The notes: a model not told the origin generated them from the letters alone. A stretch of 64,000 bases of DNA from Dichetophora obliterata (GCA_963920525.1 OY986438.1:188619888-188683887), one strand, 5' to 3'. Shown: positions 1-10,985, counted from the first letter of the stretch. Numbers and translations: made by a program.

Positions 1-24
1 TTAGTAAAATATACTTGTTTCAGG

Positions 25-285
25 TGCAGTAGAAAAAGAAGAAGTAAGTGTTAGATTTGTTTTAGCGGAAGCCAGGAAGTTAAAAAAGCTTATAGCGGAT
101 TAATAGAGGTAAGATATGTAATGTAGTTTCTTCTTTCATTTTTTTACAGTCTATGTTTTATTTTTATAGGATAAAAGCATTGCCACATTAACAAATCAGA
201 TGTTTATAAAGAATGTACACATTGTTCAGAAGATGATGATGATTCTGATTGTGATGCAGTTGAAATATATTCTTTAATAAATTAA
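25..285 (+). other. possible Cys/His-rich coding fragments, unassigned
   Basis: Two short stretches look more protein-like than their surroundings. The second can be read from about 178 to a TAA at 283-285 as a Cys/His-rich acidic tail (HCHINKSDVYKECTHC followed by an Asp/Ser run). The first, before 50, reads CFRCSRKRRSKC and then stops. A pyrimidine-rich tract followed by AG precedes the second piece, so an intron between them is possible. Paired cysteines at a basic/acidic C-terminus resemble the tails of some piggyBac-like transposases, but no catalytic domain is visible and the left part lies outside the window. The assignment is speculative. Confidence 0.18.
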
Positions 286-291
286 AAACAT

Positions 292-892
292 TCGACAAAT
301 TTTGTTATGTTTGGAAACAAAATGTATAAGTTTTTTATGTGTAAAATAAGTATGTAATAATAAATGATTTTTTTTTTCACATTGGTCCTTTTGGATACAA
401 CTTTACAATGCTATTGTGAATTTCCAAAATTAAATTGTAAATAATAATATTATGGAATCATTTGAAAAAAATCATTTTGCCGCTTGAGGCATCATATGTA
501 AATTGAATTCTTAAAAACTTTTTCGATGAAAAGAATATATAAAAGTAAAAACCAAACTCTTTACTATGTCTAAGAATTGAATTAAGATTTGCTTAAGTTA
601 AAAAACAAACGAAACAGTTACATAAAATTCAAAAGTGGATGGTGAGAAAGAGGGCGTAAAAATTTTTCTTGAAGACTGTGCATTTTCTAAAAATTATAAA
701 AATAACGTGTTAAAAAAGTTGACTTTAGCTACATATACCAAATATGTTCAGTTTTCAATGATATGTCATAAAAAAAAGTACAAAAAATTCAATTTTCAGT
801 TTGTTGTATTTTTCTTGTTTTACAACAAAAAACTCAATAATAATAATAGTTTTAGTAATAACAAAGAGCAAAAGGTGGACAGTAGAACAATG
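292..892. other. AT-rich, no gene recognised
   Basis: AT-rich sequence with A and T homopolymers. The 87-codon reading at 635-898 is Lys/Asn/Phe-rich, as expected from base composition alone, and has no recognisable domain. A polyadenylation-like AATAAA lies near 360. Confidence 0.5.
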
Positions 893-966
893 GAATGACC
901 ACAATTCGAGCCTGTAACTTTTGGGTGAGAAGCAAGTCTAATAACCATTGCACTAACGAGGTTTTC
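893..966 (-). repeat. tRNA-like SINE head (degenerate)
   Basis: On the minus strand there is a box-A-like segment (TTAGTGCAATGG) followed by a box-B-like segment (GGCTCGAATTGTG) at tRNA-like spacing. The cloverleaf stems do not pair well, so this is not a functional tRNA. Downstream on the same strand is a body with an ATT-rich tract (about 835-850), as in tRNA-derived SINEs. It could instead be a decayed tRNA pseudogene. Confidence 0.35.
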
Positions 967-1586
967 CCCAGAAACTGCTCTTAAAAAGCACTCTTAAAAA
1001 ACTTAAAAATTTACCTTGCTTGAAAGTACTTATCTGACAATTGGCTGCTTTAAAAATGGCTTTTTTAAATTAAATTAAAATTCCAAAAGCTCTACTGATT
1101 TCCATTGATGTAATATTTCTCAAAATAAAAGATACTTTTCACCTGAATAATTTCTGATGAGTATAAAAAAAAAAATTATTATTTTCCCATAATACAATTT
1201 TAAAATTCAACAGACAGAGCACAATCAAATCAACGTAGGATGTAAGATACCTGATGATGTTCACAAAAACAACAACAACAACAAAAACAAAAAAACATGG
1301 CTAACTCACTGCAAGTCATGTCACAACGATTACTAAAATAAATATTACGAAGATGATGATTTGATAACGAAATCTAATTGAATTGTTTTTTTTTCGGTTT
1401 ATGTCTGAAGTGGTCATTATTATTGATGAAGAAAATGGAAGGAAAACATGTATTGTTCCTTGATTCTCGAAATATCTTTGTTAAAAGTAAATTAAATTAC
1501 GTTATAAAATAACAATTAAATTGAATGTGCAGTGCAGCCTATAATTTTCTTGTAGCTAATTTCAGATATTTTTATAATCTATACAA
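967..1586. other. AT-rich spacer
   Basis: No coding potential seen. It holds a short CAA-rich tract near 1263-1295 and ordinary AT-rich DNA up to composite repeat A. Confidence 0.5.
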
Positions 1587-2904
1587 GCAAATACCCGCTG
1601 CTTCGCCTGCGATAAAAATATTAAATACCATGTTAAAATTTTAAATCTTAGAATAAAAGTATTTAGTTGTATTAAAACAAATTCAAAATATAAAAATTAT
1701 TGTGTTCGTTTTGTTTGATTATAAAAATGGCATATATGTATATTAAGAAATTACTTTATTTAATTTGAATAACTTATTTTAACGGTAATTGTTATGATGA
1801 CATAAATTTAAAAATTTGTAAAATTTGTAGTCAAAAATATAATTTTTTACATATATTCTGAAAATAAATATATTCTTCTTAAATTGTTGTAGTTAATCGG
1901 CCTTCTTCAGCTATAAATTGTTGTTATTAGGCTTCGGCCAAACAACAATTCTTCTTAAATTTAAAAAAATTCGATATAATTTCTTTCTCAATGCATAACA
2001 ATGCATTTTTGTATGGACAGTCGTTGATTAATAAAACTAACCGAAATTTTCTTTTCTTTTCGGAAATATTTTGTACGGATATTAGGTATGTTTTAAAAAA
2101 ACCTGTTATTATGACATTCAAATTCTTGCGATATCTCAAAACTATAGATTTTCTGAGTATAACTCATAAGCCTCAGAATGAGAAAAAGACGATTGAAATT
2201 TCATGTTTTGACTTAGCAAGCAAACATTTCCGCAATTTACAAATCGATTTTCATCCAATTTTCATTGTTTGAAAGTTCAATTAAGTAAATTGGGAAAATG
2301 AGAAAAGGTTTACCGTTGCCTCACCAATGCAATGTTTTATATTGTTTTCAAAAAACCTCTAAAATATCCAACTTGTACTAAACAATAGGCTTTTGATTTA
2401 CATATTTTTTTTAATTTTAACTTTTTTTAATTTTATTTTCCTTATTCTTTCATATAACATAATTTACCTGCAAAAATTGTTATATTTTGACACAAACTGT
2501 TTGATTTTTTGATGAAAACTAATGATTTTTTGGTGAAAACTAATTTGCTTAAAATGTTGTTATATTTTTTGCAATGTGTTACAGCTTAAAAATTAATTCA
2601 TGTGAAAAAAATTTTCAAATATAGCTTAAAAAATAATTCTGTGAAAAATATTTCAAATATTTCAAACTATTCCAAAGTTATATACATAAATCTATGTTTT
2701 ATTCTATTTCCTTATCTATATATTTATTGTTAACGTTATTGTTATAGTAGAATTTGTCCTGACCCAATTTAATGAATTTTTTATGATCGTTTTGTGAATT
2801 TGTAAAAGTGTAAATTGACCTTAAAAAAAAACACATGTAAGACGCTTCCGTTTGAAACATCAATGCATGACGATCAGAATTTTCTGATATACACAGCATT
2901 CTTA

Positions 2905-3511
2905 GAAGTTGTCCTGCCGCAGACCACCTTACTGCTATATACGAATTTTCATGCTGTTCGAAAAAAAAATTTTATATATTCGCTATTTTTAGTACAGTTG
3001 CCGAAAGTAGCTATATGAACTAAATTAACAAATTTTAGTCTAATAACACCAAAACCGTTCGAAGTATGACCTTTTTGATTAATTCTGGGTGGAAATGGGG
3101 GTGTGGCAACATTTTTTCTCTTAAACCATCTCATACTCGAAACAATAGAATGCCAGAATTTCAGCTCAATTGAGCTTAAACCTAGGGCACTTTGCTTTAC
3201 TCCAAGCTTATCCCCCGAAAAGTGGACTTAGCTAAAGTGGGTCATGCCCATTTTTAGTAAAGTTAGCTAAAGTAACCATACAACGTAGATTACCAAATTC
3301 TTGTCTCATACGACCAAAATTGTCGGAAATATAGCATTTTTTGCAAAAAGTGGGCATGCAAAGTAGACGTGGCAAATCGAACATAGCGCATTATGATAAA
3401 GTTGGAATAACAAATCGTTTGATACCGATATCGTGTTAATCTGTTCAGTGGTTCTTGCGTGATTGTCAAACATCCGTGCAGTGTCACAACGCTTTTATAT
3501 ATTCGTATAGA
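2905..3511 (+). repeat. repeat nested within composite A
   Basis: An internal unit starts near GTTGTCCTGCCGCAGACC (in copy B preceded by CCCGGCAGACGTTG) and ends TTATATATTCGTATAGAT, after a phrase TTCAGTGGTTCTTGCG. These are the same start and end signatures as the outer element. The same unit occupies the same place in copy B (about 25770-26351), so it was already nested before A and B separated. Confidence 0.55.
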
Positions 3512-3571
3512 TAGACTAACACAATTACAAGTGGGGAAAAGCTGGCTGGCAAGGCTACATAACATAATTAA

Positions 3572-3711
3572 CCCGAAACACCCTGTCGTTGCCATATGGG
3601 CACGCAAACACAAACACTTAAAATGTGCTTATTTTAGTTTAAGCCATTTTATATTTGCGTTAACAGGTCATTCTAAAAATTTAACAAAAAATTTATTCAG
3701 GGTGATTCGGG
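3572..3711. mobile_element. 140-bp piggyBac-like MITE with TTAA duplication
   Basis: Terminal inverted repeats CCCGAAACACCCTG and CAGGGTGATTCGGG are flanked on both sides by TTAA (3568-3571 and 3712-3715). Composite copy B has a single TTAA at the matching point, which is an empty site. A TTAA target and termini beginning CCC are the hallmark of the piggyBac superfamily. It has no coding capacity, so it is non-autonomous. Confidence 0.85.
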
Positions 3712-3781
3712 TTAATGCTGATAACTAAATTCTGGCAACTCCCCTCAAGACATTAACAAAGAAAATTAATTAACACTGTAT

Positions 3782-3996
3782 CATGGTAGAACTAGTGAAG
3801 GTATATGCATTTCAGACTGCTCTCTTTTTCTCATAGCCAGAATTGTGAAATTCAAGCATTTTGCTATTCTTGCCTATTTTTGCTTTCTTATCGCATTCTA
3901 ATCATTTTCAGATTTTGTATGGGCTGTCAACTTCGTGTTGACAGTTCCGGCAGTCTGTCTCTCCGAAATGCATATACCTTCTCTAATTCTACTATG
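3782..3996. mobile_element. 215-bp MITE with 8-bp duplication (P- or hAT-like), copy 1
   Basis: About 32-bp imperfect terminal inverted repeats starting CATGGTAGAAC and ending TTCTACTATG are flanked by exact 8-bp duplications CACTGTAT (3774-3781, 3997-4004). Composite copy B carries a single copy of this octamer, the empty site. A relative of nearly the same length is at 22524-22737. An 8-bp duplication fits the hAT or P superfamilies; the terminal CATG and the long repeat favour P, but this is inference. A short internal inverted pair (TGTCAAC/GTTGACA) is present. Confidence 0.82.
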
Positions 3997-4030
3997 CACT
4001 GTATGAAAGCAAGTGTCTCCTTGAAAGTAA

Positions 4031-4180
4031 AGCTGGATTCACTGATCACCTTCAGCATGTTTGGAAATTTTTTTCATATGAAGTTTTCGCTCAGAGAGAA
4101 AAATTTCTGCACGCTCTCAACTTGATTAACATTATTTTAAATCACACAAAAACATGCTGAAGGTATCAGTGAATTCAGCT
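4031..4180. mobile_element. 150-bp MITE with TAA duplication, copy in A
   Basis: Inverted repeats AGCTGGATTCACTGAT and ATCAGTGAATTCAGCT, each extending to CTTCAGCATGTTT, are flanked by TAA on both sides (4028-4030, 4181-4183). The same insertion exists at the same place in composite copy B (26507-26656), so it predates the A/B split. A 3-bp TAA target is typical of PIF/Harbinger-type elements. There is no coding capacity. Confidence 0.7.
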
Positions 4181-4467
4181 TAACTACACAACATGGCTGT
4201 TGTGTTATATTGAGAGAAGCTCTCTCGACAAAGAGAGAAAAGCTTTGTTTGCTGTTATATTGCGCTGCTGGTTGAATGTAGGCATCAAATAAAATGCGTG
4301 ATTTTGCAATAATTAAAGAATACATTTTTCGAAAACCTTGGTAAGCTATAACAATCTATATTATCATAGGAATCGAATAAAAAAAGAATTATCAAAATCG
4401 GTTCAGTGGTTACCGAGCTTATTCTGGATCAAATTCGTGAGTCTCCTTTTATATAATAGTATAGATA

Positions 4468-5853
4468 ATAGTCTAAATAATGAACTGAAAGCTAAAGCAA
4501 AGAATAAGTAGCATTTTCATCATTACCTTCTTAAAAGGGTGCTTAATAAGAAAATCTTATAAAAATAGATCAAAAAGATTTTCTTATTAATTTAAGGTGG
4601 TCTTCTTAAACTTTGGAGAGTGAAAAAAAGATTTTCTTATTAAAGTAAAGTATTAATAAGATAACTACATCATTTCATTCATTTAATAAGAAATCTTATC
4701 AAAAAATATTTGATAGTAGTTGTAAATTTTTAATAAAATTTTCTCTATGGAGTTAAAAAGATTTCTCTATGGAAAATTCTTATTTTTTGGTAGTATTAAA
4801 ACGAAAACCTAATAAAATAGCTCATTTTGGTGGTGGTTTTTGGCTCTGTGTACAGCGATACATTCAATATTTTTCAGTACAGTTTGTACTGAACACAGTT
4901 TGTACGTTGGGTTATTAAAAAAAAAAAAACAAAATAAACAAATATTAATTAGAATTCCAGGCAGTTTTTTTCATAAGTTATTGTTTTTACTTTTGGAATA
5001 AAATTTAATTTTTAAAGTTCAACACAAAATTTGTGGGTCTATTCTTTGTCTCAAATTAAAAAAAATCACACTGTGCGCCGACGTTATTCCCAGTATAAAT
5101 TGATATTTATTCCTTGTAATATTGTTTTAATTTAAATCAATCTTAATCACACTTCATGTGTTGTTTCATTTGATTTAAGCCGCATTGTATTATAGTTCAT
5201 GATAAAATTGTTAAAAGTTGTTCAACATAATTTTGCTCACTTCAATGTTCATCTGATTATTCACTTGAAAATTGTTCAGATACTTGGAAAACTCATTAAA
5301 ATAGTTTTGATTGTTTGATTAAAATAATGTCTAAAAAAACAGAAATCAAAAATACTTAGTTGGAATTAGCTATTTACTCTTAATAATGATCATTAGCTAT
5401 TTTTGAACTAATTAATAAACAAAAACAAATTTCGTCCTACGAGTATTGGCAATATTTCTTATCGGGTTGTGCTGAAATGAGATAATTTATCTCTTAAGAT
5501 TTCTTAATTGCCTATGTTGACTTTTTGTATGAACATTATTGACTAAAACTAAAGGACTAAAGGCAACATTGGAAAAATTAGGCCTTTTTTTTTTGGGGTT
5601 ATAAGGCATTTTTGTTATTGTGTAAGTTTAGGTAATTTTTTCTTTCGTTAGAAATATATTTTTTGTGGCATGGAGAGCAATAAAATTAGATTTATAAAGA
5701 CAGCTCATGTCAATTGACCCAGTTCAAGCTGAATAGAATTCAAAAAAATTAATAACAGTTTAAGAAGTCAAATCGAGGTTAACTACTTGAATACGCGATT
5801 AGCATATAAAAATAACATGGTTATAAATAACACTTTACAGGCGCGTACCCATA
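4468..5853. other. AT-rich spacer with short palindromes
   Basis: No gene seen. Around 4545-4710 the motif TTAATAAGAAAATCTT recurs in both orientations (for example AAGATTTTCTTATTAA), giving small hairpins. A run of A lies near 4918-4929. The rest is featureless AT-rich DNA. Confidence 0.45.
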
Positions 5854-6207
5854 CAGTAAAAAATTTGAGGGTAAATTTTATCTTTTTTATAATATTTGTG
5901 TGGAATAAACTTTTTTTATTCCAAATAATTTATAAATTTTATACCACTCAATACTATAAAAATAATAAAACAAACATAATTTAAAAATTTTATATGGATA
6001 TTATGTGTAAATCAAAATATATTCTGGTTCGAAAGAAAAAATTCACCGAACTCGGGAAATTAAAAAATATAGTAGTTTCGATTGGTCTGACGAGAAAAAT
6101 GGTCTGGAAAAATTTATAAGATTTGATGGTATAAATTTTAAAACAGTTTTCGTTTGGACTTATATGTATACAAAAAAGTATAAAATTTATGCTAATATTT
6201 TTTACTG
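5854..6207. mobile_element. 354-bp TA-target MITE
   Basis: Termini CAGTAAAAAATTTG and ATTTTTTACTG are inverted, and the similarity continues inward for about 40 bp (GTAAATTTTATC against a reversed GTATAAAATTTATGC). TA precedes the left end (5852-5853); the right flank reads TG, a likely decayed TA. The CAGT start and TA target suggest a Tc1/mariner-type non-autonomous element. Confidence 0.6.
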
Positions 6208-6287
6208 TGCAGAAAAGAAATTTCGGGGGTTGTAATATTTTTTATTTAAACTTATTTAAATTTTTTTTGATATAAAATAATCTTTGT

Positions 6288-6570
6288 CTAGTCTTCTTTT
6301 ATATCTGAAAAAATTTCTTCCGTGGTCACTTTCACATTCCTGTGAACATTTAGAAGAGCTAACCTATTGAGCTTTCTCTTTCTACTCCAGTTGTACTTCT
6401 CATGTATGTTTTGAGTCTTGGAAGCGATGAAAACGACCGTTCGCTTGAAGCAAATGAAACCAGCAACGTTGCACCAATCTGCAGGAATCGGCTTATAGAT
6501 GGATATACCATTACATCGCAAAAATTATGTGATTCGATAAACGTTACAGGTTGATTTGCCTGATTCAAAC
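6288..6570 (-). pseudogene. hAT transposase C-terminal (dimerisation) remnant
   Basis: The minus strand reads ATLLVSFASSERSFSSL then, after a frameshift, LALLNVHRNVKVTTEEIFSDI. Together these match the conserved C-terminal dimerisation region of hAT transposases of the ZMYM1/TTF-domain type (the SSERSFS ... LR..M... L..L..LNVHRD block). Two overlapping readings each carry half, so the gene is frameshifted and dead, and the catalytic part is missing. CCCGGGATT-rich sequence on its 5' side (6590-6670) and at 8395-8475 may be parts of the same element. Confidence 0.7.
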
Positions 6571-6589
6571 AGTGCCTCCTAGGAGTTTC

Positions 6590-6670
6590 AATCCCAGGAT
6601 CTCGGGATCCCAATCTTTTTTAAGACCCGAATATCCCGGGATTATTCGATTCGAATCCCGGGATTGTTGA
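6590..6670. repeat. CCCGGGATT-rich subterminal sequence
   Basis: Several copies of AATCCCGGGATT-like palindromic motifs occur in 80 bp. The same vocabulary returns at 8395-8460. Such motifs are common near the ends of some insect hAT elements, and a hAT remnant adjoins here. Confidence 0.4.
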
Positions 6671-7841
6671 AAACAATTTTTTTTTAATATTCAATAAAAT
6701 TTTTCAAACTACCATCACATATATCCCCCTTTGAACGATCTACGATCGAACTAACAAGCGTGCTTCTTCTCTGCAGGTCTTGTATGCAATAAATTAAGGT
6801 CTAAGTTAGGCGACAAAACCATTAATGCTTTAGTTACATACAGATCGTATTTTGATCAAAAGAAGGAATATTTTTACTGAGCTCTAAATAGGAAGGGTAT
6901 TGTATTTTTTTTACTTAAATGTATTGTCTTTTTTATTTTCATTTGAATGTACTATAGTATATAATTAAAGGGAGGTTTTGGGCCAAAGCGGTTAAAATTA
7001 ATGCACATTTTAGAAGATGTTTTCTAAAAAAATTTTTTACATGCACAAAAAATTTAATTTGCATGTTAATTTTACATCATCACGCTGAATGCTCATCTTT
7101 TATTAAAATGGAAAATTAAGAAAATTACGAAGCGTGAAAAAAAGTGGAAAAAATTTCCATTATATTTGACCATATTGTTGCGTGTAAAACCTAGAAAAAT
7201 TTTCCAAAGACACTCGTTTTGGTAAAAGATGTGTAGAGTTACAATAGGAAAAGATTAAAAAATGTTCATTGGTCGATTAGCTTGTTTTCAGTAGTGTAGC
7301 CAGTTTTGAAAAAGTATGTTTCAAGAAAAATCGTGCTTAAAGTTACTCTTCTTAGTTAAATTTACTATGTTGCACCAGGTTTTAAGTGCTGTAGATTCTG
7401 TATTATAAGTGGAATTGATTTATTGAAGGATAATTGAACAATAAGCAATTTAAAAAAATTTAATTTTATAAAAATTTTTATTTAAAGACTGATTTAAAAT
7501 AATTTTATGTAGGCAGTTACTGCTAAAGCTTAGTATGCTGTAGGAACAAAAATTTTTAGACATTTAATTCTATACGCGAAATTTTGGTGTAGACCCAACA
7601 CTAACACATACTTACCATAACGTGTTTGTTGAATGTGTTGGTTGAACATTATTGTTGAAAGTCGAATTTCTACGCCAATTAAATGTACAGACATATAAAA
7701 GGCAGCGACATTTTGGCATTTTAACTCCCCAATCATGGCTGTGAACTTGGCTGCATTAAACAATTTTTTCGGTTCAACAGCGTACTAACCAACGAAAAAA
7801 AAAATTTCGCTACCTTTTCGCTGTCAAGAACGCTATGCATT
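6671..7841. other. AT-rich spacer
   Basis: No gene or clear repeat recognised. The short minus-strand reading at 7530-7763 shows no domain. Confidence 0.45.
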
Positions 7842-8098
7842 CATTGGCGTTGGAAGCGGGGGGAAAAGGTGGGCAGTTGCCTCCCACTTTTTTAGCTAGA
7901 TAAACAATTTAAAAGGAAAAGTTATTCAAAATATCAGTTTTTTTACAACGATAATATTTATGTATTATATATTTTCCTCTTCTTTCTCTCTTCTTCATGT
8001 TTCATGTGAAGAAATTTTGGTGAACTTTTTTTGCACCACCATTTGTACTGGGGGCATTTGTACTGCCCCCCAGATGAAATTCGCTTCCGACGCTATTG
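7842..8098. mobile_element. 257-bp hAT MITE, copy 1 (GCGTCGGAAGCG family)
   Basis: Ends CATTGGCGTTGGAAGCG and CGCTTCCGACGCTATTG are inverted and flanked by exact 8-bp duplications TATGCATT (7834-7841 and 8099-8106). The body is nearly the same as the reversed copy at 50132-50388, also 257 bp, and as both ends of the 1,089-bp copy at 46977-48065, which retains hAT coding sequence. The 8-bp target and link to a hAT remnant identify it as a deletion derivative of that element. Confidence 0.9.
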
Positions 8099-8394
8099 TA
8101 TGCATTTCTTACGGAAGATTTCTTTTCGCTTCTACAGCATACTAAGCTTAAACCAAAAATATGTATTTGTGCATGTATTACAAAACCTATGTTATAAATT
8201 ACTGAAGATTGGATGGAAATATGATTAGTCAAATTTTATATTTGGTTTTTTTTTTTGTTGAATTGGTACAAATTGTGTTTCTTTGTGACATCAATTTTTT
8301 ACAGAGTATGTACTATAATAGAATAGAAGTGAATATGTTGCACTCTTTGGCAAACAAAAAATAACGAAATAAAAACTTCTTGAATTTCGGGACG

Positions 8395-8475
8395 ATCCCG
8401 GGTTCCCGGGATTGTATTTTCAGATCCCGAAAATCCCGGGACCAAAAAACTCCAAAAATTGCCATCCCTAGTGTC
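8395..8475. repeat. probable hAT-type element end
   Basis: A cluster of CCCGGGA motifs ends in TTGCCATCCCTAGTG, the reverse of a TAGGGATGGCAA terminus of the kind seen in insect hAT elements. The opposite terminus is not found with confidence; the hAT remnant at 6.3 kb could be the same element split by later insertions. Confidence 0.4.
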
Positions 8476-9106
8476 TACCAGAGAACAGCTTGAGTGCATT
8501 CAAATGGCGTTTTGATTGTCTCGTCAATAAACGAGCACCGAATGTGCTTCCTGCATTTAAATTAATGCGCAAATGCATGTTAACAATCGCTGCTGATACG
8601 AATGTCTAGAGTGTGAGCTCTAGCGATTACGAACGTCTGCGACACAAGAATGTCAAACAAGGCAAGACATGAGGAACTATCGCCAAAGGCAAGGAAAATC
8701 CATGATTTTAAGCTCATTCGCACAAAGGAAAAATATTAGTTGCAGTGTTGCATTTTTTTATTCTGCGAATGTTGTTACCAGACACAAAAATTGCAATATT
8801 ATAAAATAAGATTTTAATTAGAGTTATTATCGCACAAGTTGGCGAAAAAATATGTCAACAATCAAATTCTATGCTTATCCGACTGCGAGGTGGATAGCAG
8901 GAATTGAATGCGATTAATGTGAAAATAATGGTATACAGAAATTTGTTTCAAGCCATAACATTTGATTGGAAAGAGATATTGGGGTTATTTTTTCATGTAA
9001 ATTATTTTTTAAACATTGAGCAAAAAAAAAAAAGACAAAAACATTTTAACAATTTTTGCGCAAAACTGGACGATTTTTTGCAAAAGAATGCTATGTCATA
9101 TAAAAG
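8476..9106. other. spacer without recognised features
   Basis: No gene identified. The 110-codon reading 8904-9236 is Lys/Phe/Asn-rich and runs into one arm of an inverted repeat, so it is treated as noise. Confidence 0.45.
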
Positions 9107-9948
9107 GCAACCAGGAATTTTATATCATAGTATAGATGATTCTCCAAATATTTCGGCTGTAGCGATAGCCATCCGTGAGCTGGAATGGTTTAAAATCACC
9201 TCTAAAAATCAAGTTTTTTGTAAAAATATTGGCTAGTGTGGTAGTTTAAAAAAATAAATAAAGGATCAGAAATAATAGTTATGAAAAAGTTCTTCCAATC
9301 AGCATCAACAAATGTTAAATTTTTGCATTCGGATTAATGAAAATGCTGTTTTTCGTGCATTTATTAATTATTTAATTACTTATTAATTATTTTTAATTAC
9401 ATACAAAAAAACATAATTATTTCAAATGCTATTCTCACTTTCAAGATATTGTTGGGAAGGTTTTGAGTGGATGCAATTGATTGATTGATTCCTGGTCAGA
9501 ATTCCGTATATTTATATATATTAAAACTAAAATATAAATGTTAAAATAAGCACATACTGAAAAATATTGTAAGAAAATAAAAAACAAAATAGAACTTATG
9601 AAGATAATTTAATTTTAAAAGTTTTGTCTAAATCACATGAATTAAATTGCGAGCTTAAGATCAAGTGAGTTTTGTATTAATATTTTGAAATAAAACATAT
9701 CAATAATATGTATGAAAAAAAGTATTAGCTTTTATCCGATTGCATACATTTCAATTGTTGATGCAGATAGGAAGAGTTTTTTCGCCATATAATTTCTGGC
9801 AGTTTATTTCTTAAAACTATTACACCAACCAATATTTTGACAAAAAACTTTATTTTTAGAGGCTATTTCAAACCATTCCATCACACGAATGGCTATCACT
9901 AGAATCGAAATGTTTGAGGAATCTTCATAAATGATATTCCAACCAAGG
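9107..9948. repeat. inverted repeat, ~130-bp arms with ~590-bp loop
   Basis: The left arm (9107-9243) and right arm (9829-9948) are reverse complements at roughly three-quarters identity by eye; shared blocks include TGGAATGGTTT, GATAGCCAT and AATATCAT/ATTTATATCAT. It is probably an old non-autonomous DNA element with long terminal inverted repeats. Outer ends and target duplications cannot be set. Near 9980 a phrase CAGCCTTTAATATTCATCG recurs at about 59390, pointing to another dispersed repeat. Confidence 0.55.
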
Positions 9949-10249
9949 ATTATTTTGAGTAATAAATAACTTAACCTTCAGCCTTTAATATTCATCGCAC
10001 AAAGATAAAATATATAACAAAATATAATGAGTTATGTGGCGAATGAAACGAATATTTTATTAAATATTCTTATAAAATATTTAATATAATTTTTTTTACA
10101 AGATATTTATATTGCATCTAAAATGCTTTTTTATTATATCTTATTATGTATTAAATAATATTTTTATTATAAAAACAATATAACAGTTGCATATCATAGA
10201 AAAAAAATAAAATAAATATATTAATTACCAGGGCTCGTACTTTGATGAC

Positions 10250-10298
10250 CTAAAAACTGACATAAGTGACCAAAAAACTGACATAAGTGACATAACGC
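10250..10298 (+). repeat. 21-bp tandem duplication
   Basis: GACC(T)AAAAACTGACATAAGT is present twice in direct succession with a third partial GACATAA. It is a small local tandem duplication with no other context. Confidence 0.6.
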
Positions 10299-10481
10299 AA
10301 ACAATTACATAAAAAATAAAGAAAAAAAAACTTTCAAAATAAAACATTGCTAAACACGTATTGCTGTAAGCAACTTAAGTGAGTTTGCAGAATAACGTTT
10401 CTATTAGTTTTGGGATGGTGATGTGAAAAATCTAACTAAACTAACGTAAACGTGTGATTTTATTTGTAGTAAAAGTAGTAA

Positions 10482-10607
10482 AAGGTCAAAGTTAGAACAA
10501 TTAATTGTTCTAACGAATCTTTCGAAAGAAACAACAACAACAATAACGTTTTTTCAATATGAAAAGGAAAAAAATCACTTGCTGATTTTATTGCAATTTC
10601 GGCCCTG
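10482..10607 (-). repeat. SINE-like repeat, truncated copy (reverse orientation)
   Basis: The reverse complement closely matches 45225-45348: GGCCGAAATTGCAATAAAAT, a GTT-rich tract, GAAAGATTCG, then the palindrome GTTAGAACAATT/AATTGTTCTAAC (10491-10514). The tRNA-like head seen at 45147-45220 is missing, so this copy is 5'-truncated, as is usual for retroposed SINEs. Confidence 0.7.
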
Positions 10608-10803
10608 CTAAATAAATTCGTTATTGAATTAAAGTTGAAGCTTAATAAAAAGTAAAATAAGAAACAATGACATATGAAAAATGTTGTCTTCTTTATTTAT
10701 ACCTACAAATAAATAAATAGTTAATTTAATAATTGATAAATAAATTAATAATAATAATTTAAATAATTATATTTCAAAACCCATGAGGTTAAAATTTTTT
10801 TCT

Positions 10804-10985
10804 GAAGCCATTCGGTAGCGAATCGCTAAAAATAAAAGAAATGATTAGTTAATGAATTAATTAAAATGAGGAAAGCCAATTGCTATCGAATCACTGAATA
10901 TGAATGAAGTGATTTGCTAGTGAGTGACAAAAATTTTGAAAGGCGATTCAATAGCAAATCGCTGAAACAAAAAAAAAAAAGAATT
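10804..10985 (+). repeat. three diverged ~67-bp tandem repeats
   Basis: The motif GAAGCCATTCGGTAGCGAATCGCT recurs in diverged form starting at 10804, 10871 and 10938 (the core is GCC.ATT...TA.CGAATC.CT). The spacing is about 67 bp. The rest of each unit is AT-rich and poorly conserved. Confidence 0.5.

Larger units (their letters stand above)
1587..4467 (+). repeat. composite dispersed repeat, copy A
   Basis: It begins AGCAAATACCCGCTGC and ends TATAATAGTATAGAT. A closely matching copy (B) lies in the same orientation at about 24357-26943. The plan (CCCG-containing 5' end, a phrase like CGGTTCAGTGGTTACC near the 3' end, then an AT-rich TATAGAT end) matches other repeats here at 37.7-39.6 and 53.8-54.5 kb and recalls dipteran mini-me/Helentron-type elements, though class membership is inference. 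A second element of the same plan (about 2905-3511) is nested inside. Readings at 1991-2272 and 24880-25101 are similar only because they are the same repeat. Confidence 0.75.

Noticed and set aside
1243..1256. CTGATGATG motif as a second hammerhead core
   Set aside because: Followed by neither a pairing stem II nor GAAA at suitable spacing.
1991..2272. Apparently conserved protein pair (1991-2272 and 24880-25101)
   Set aside because: Similar only because both lie in copies A and B of the same dispersed repeat; not seen as a coding family and no domain.
8904..9236. 110-codon reading
   Set aside because: Ends inside one arm of an inverted repeat, Lys/Phe/Asn-rich, no domain.
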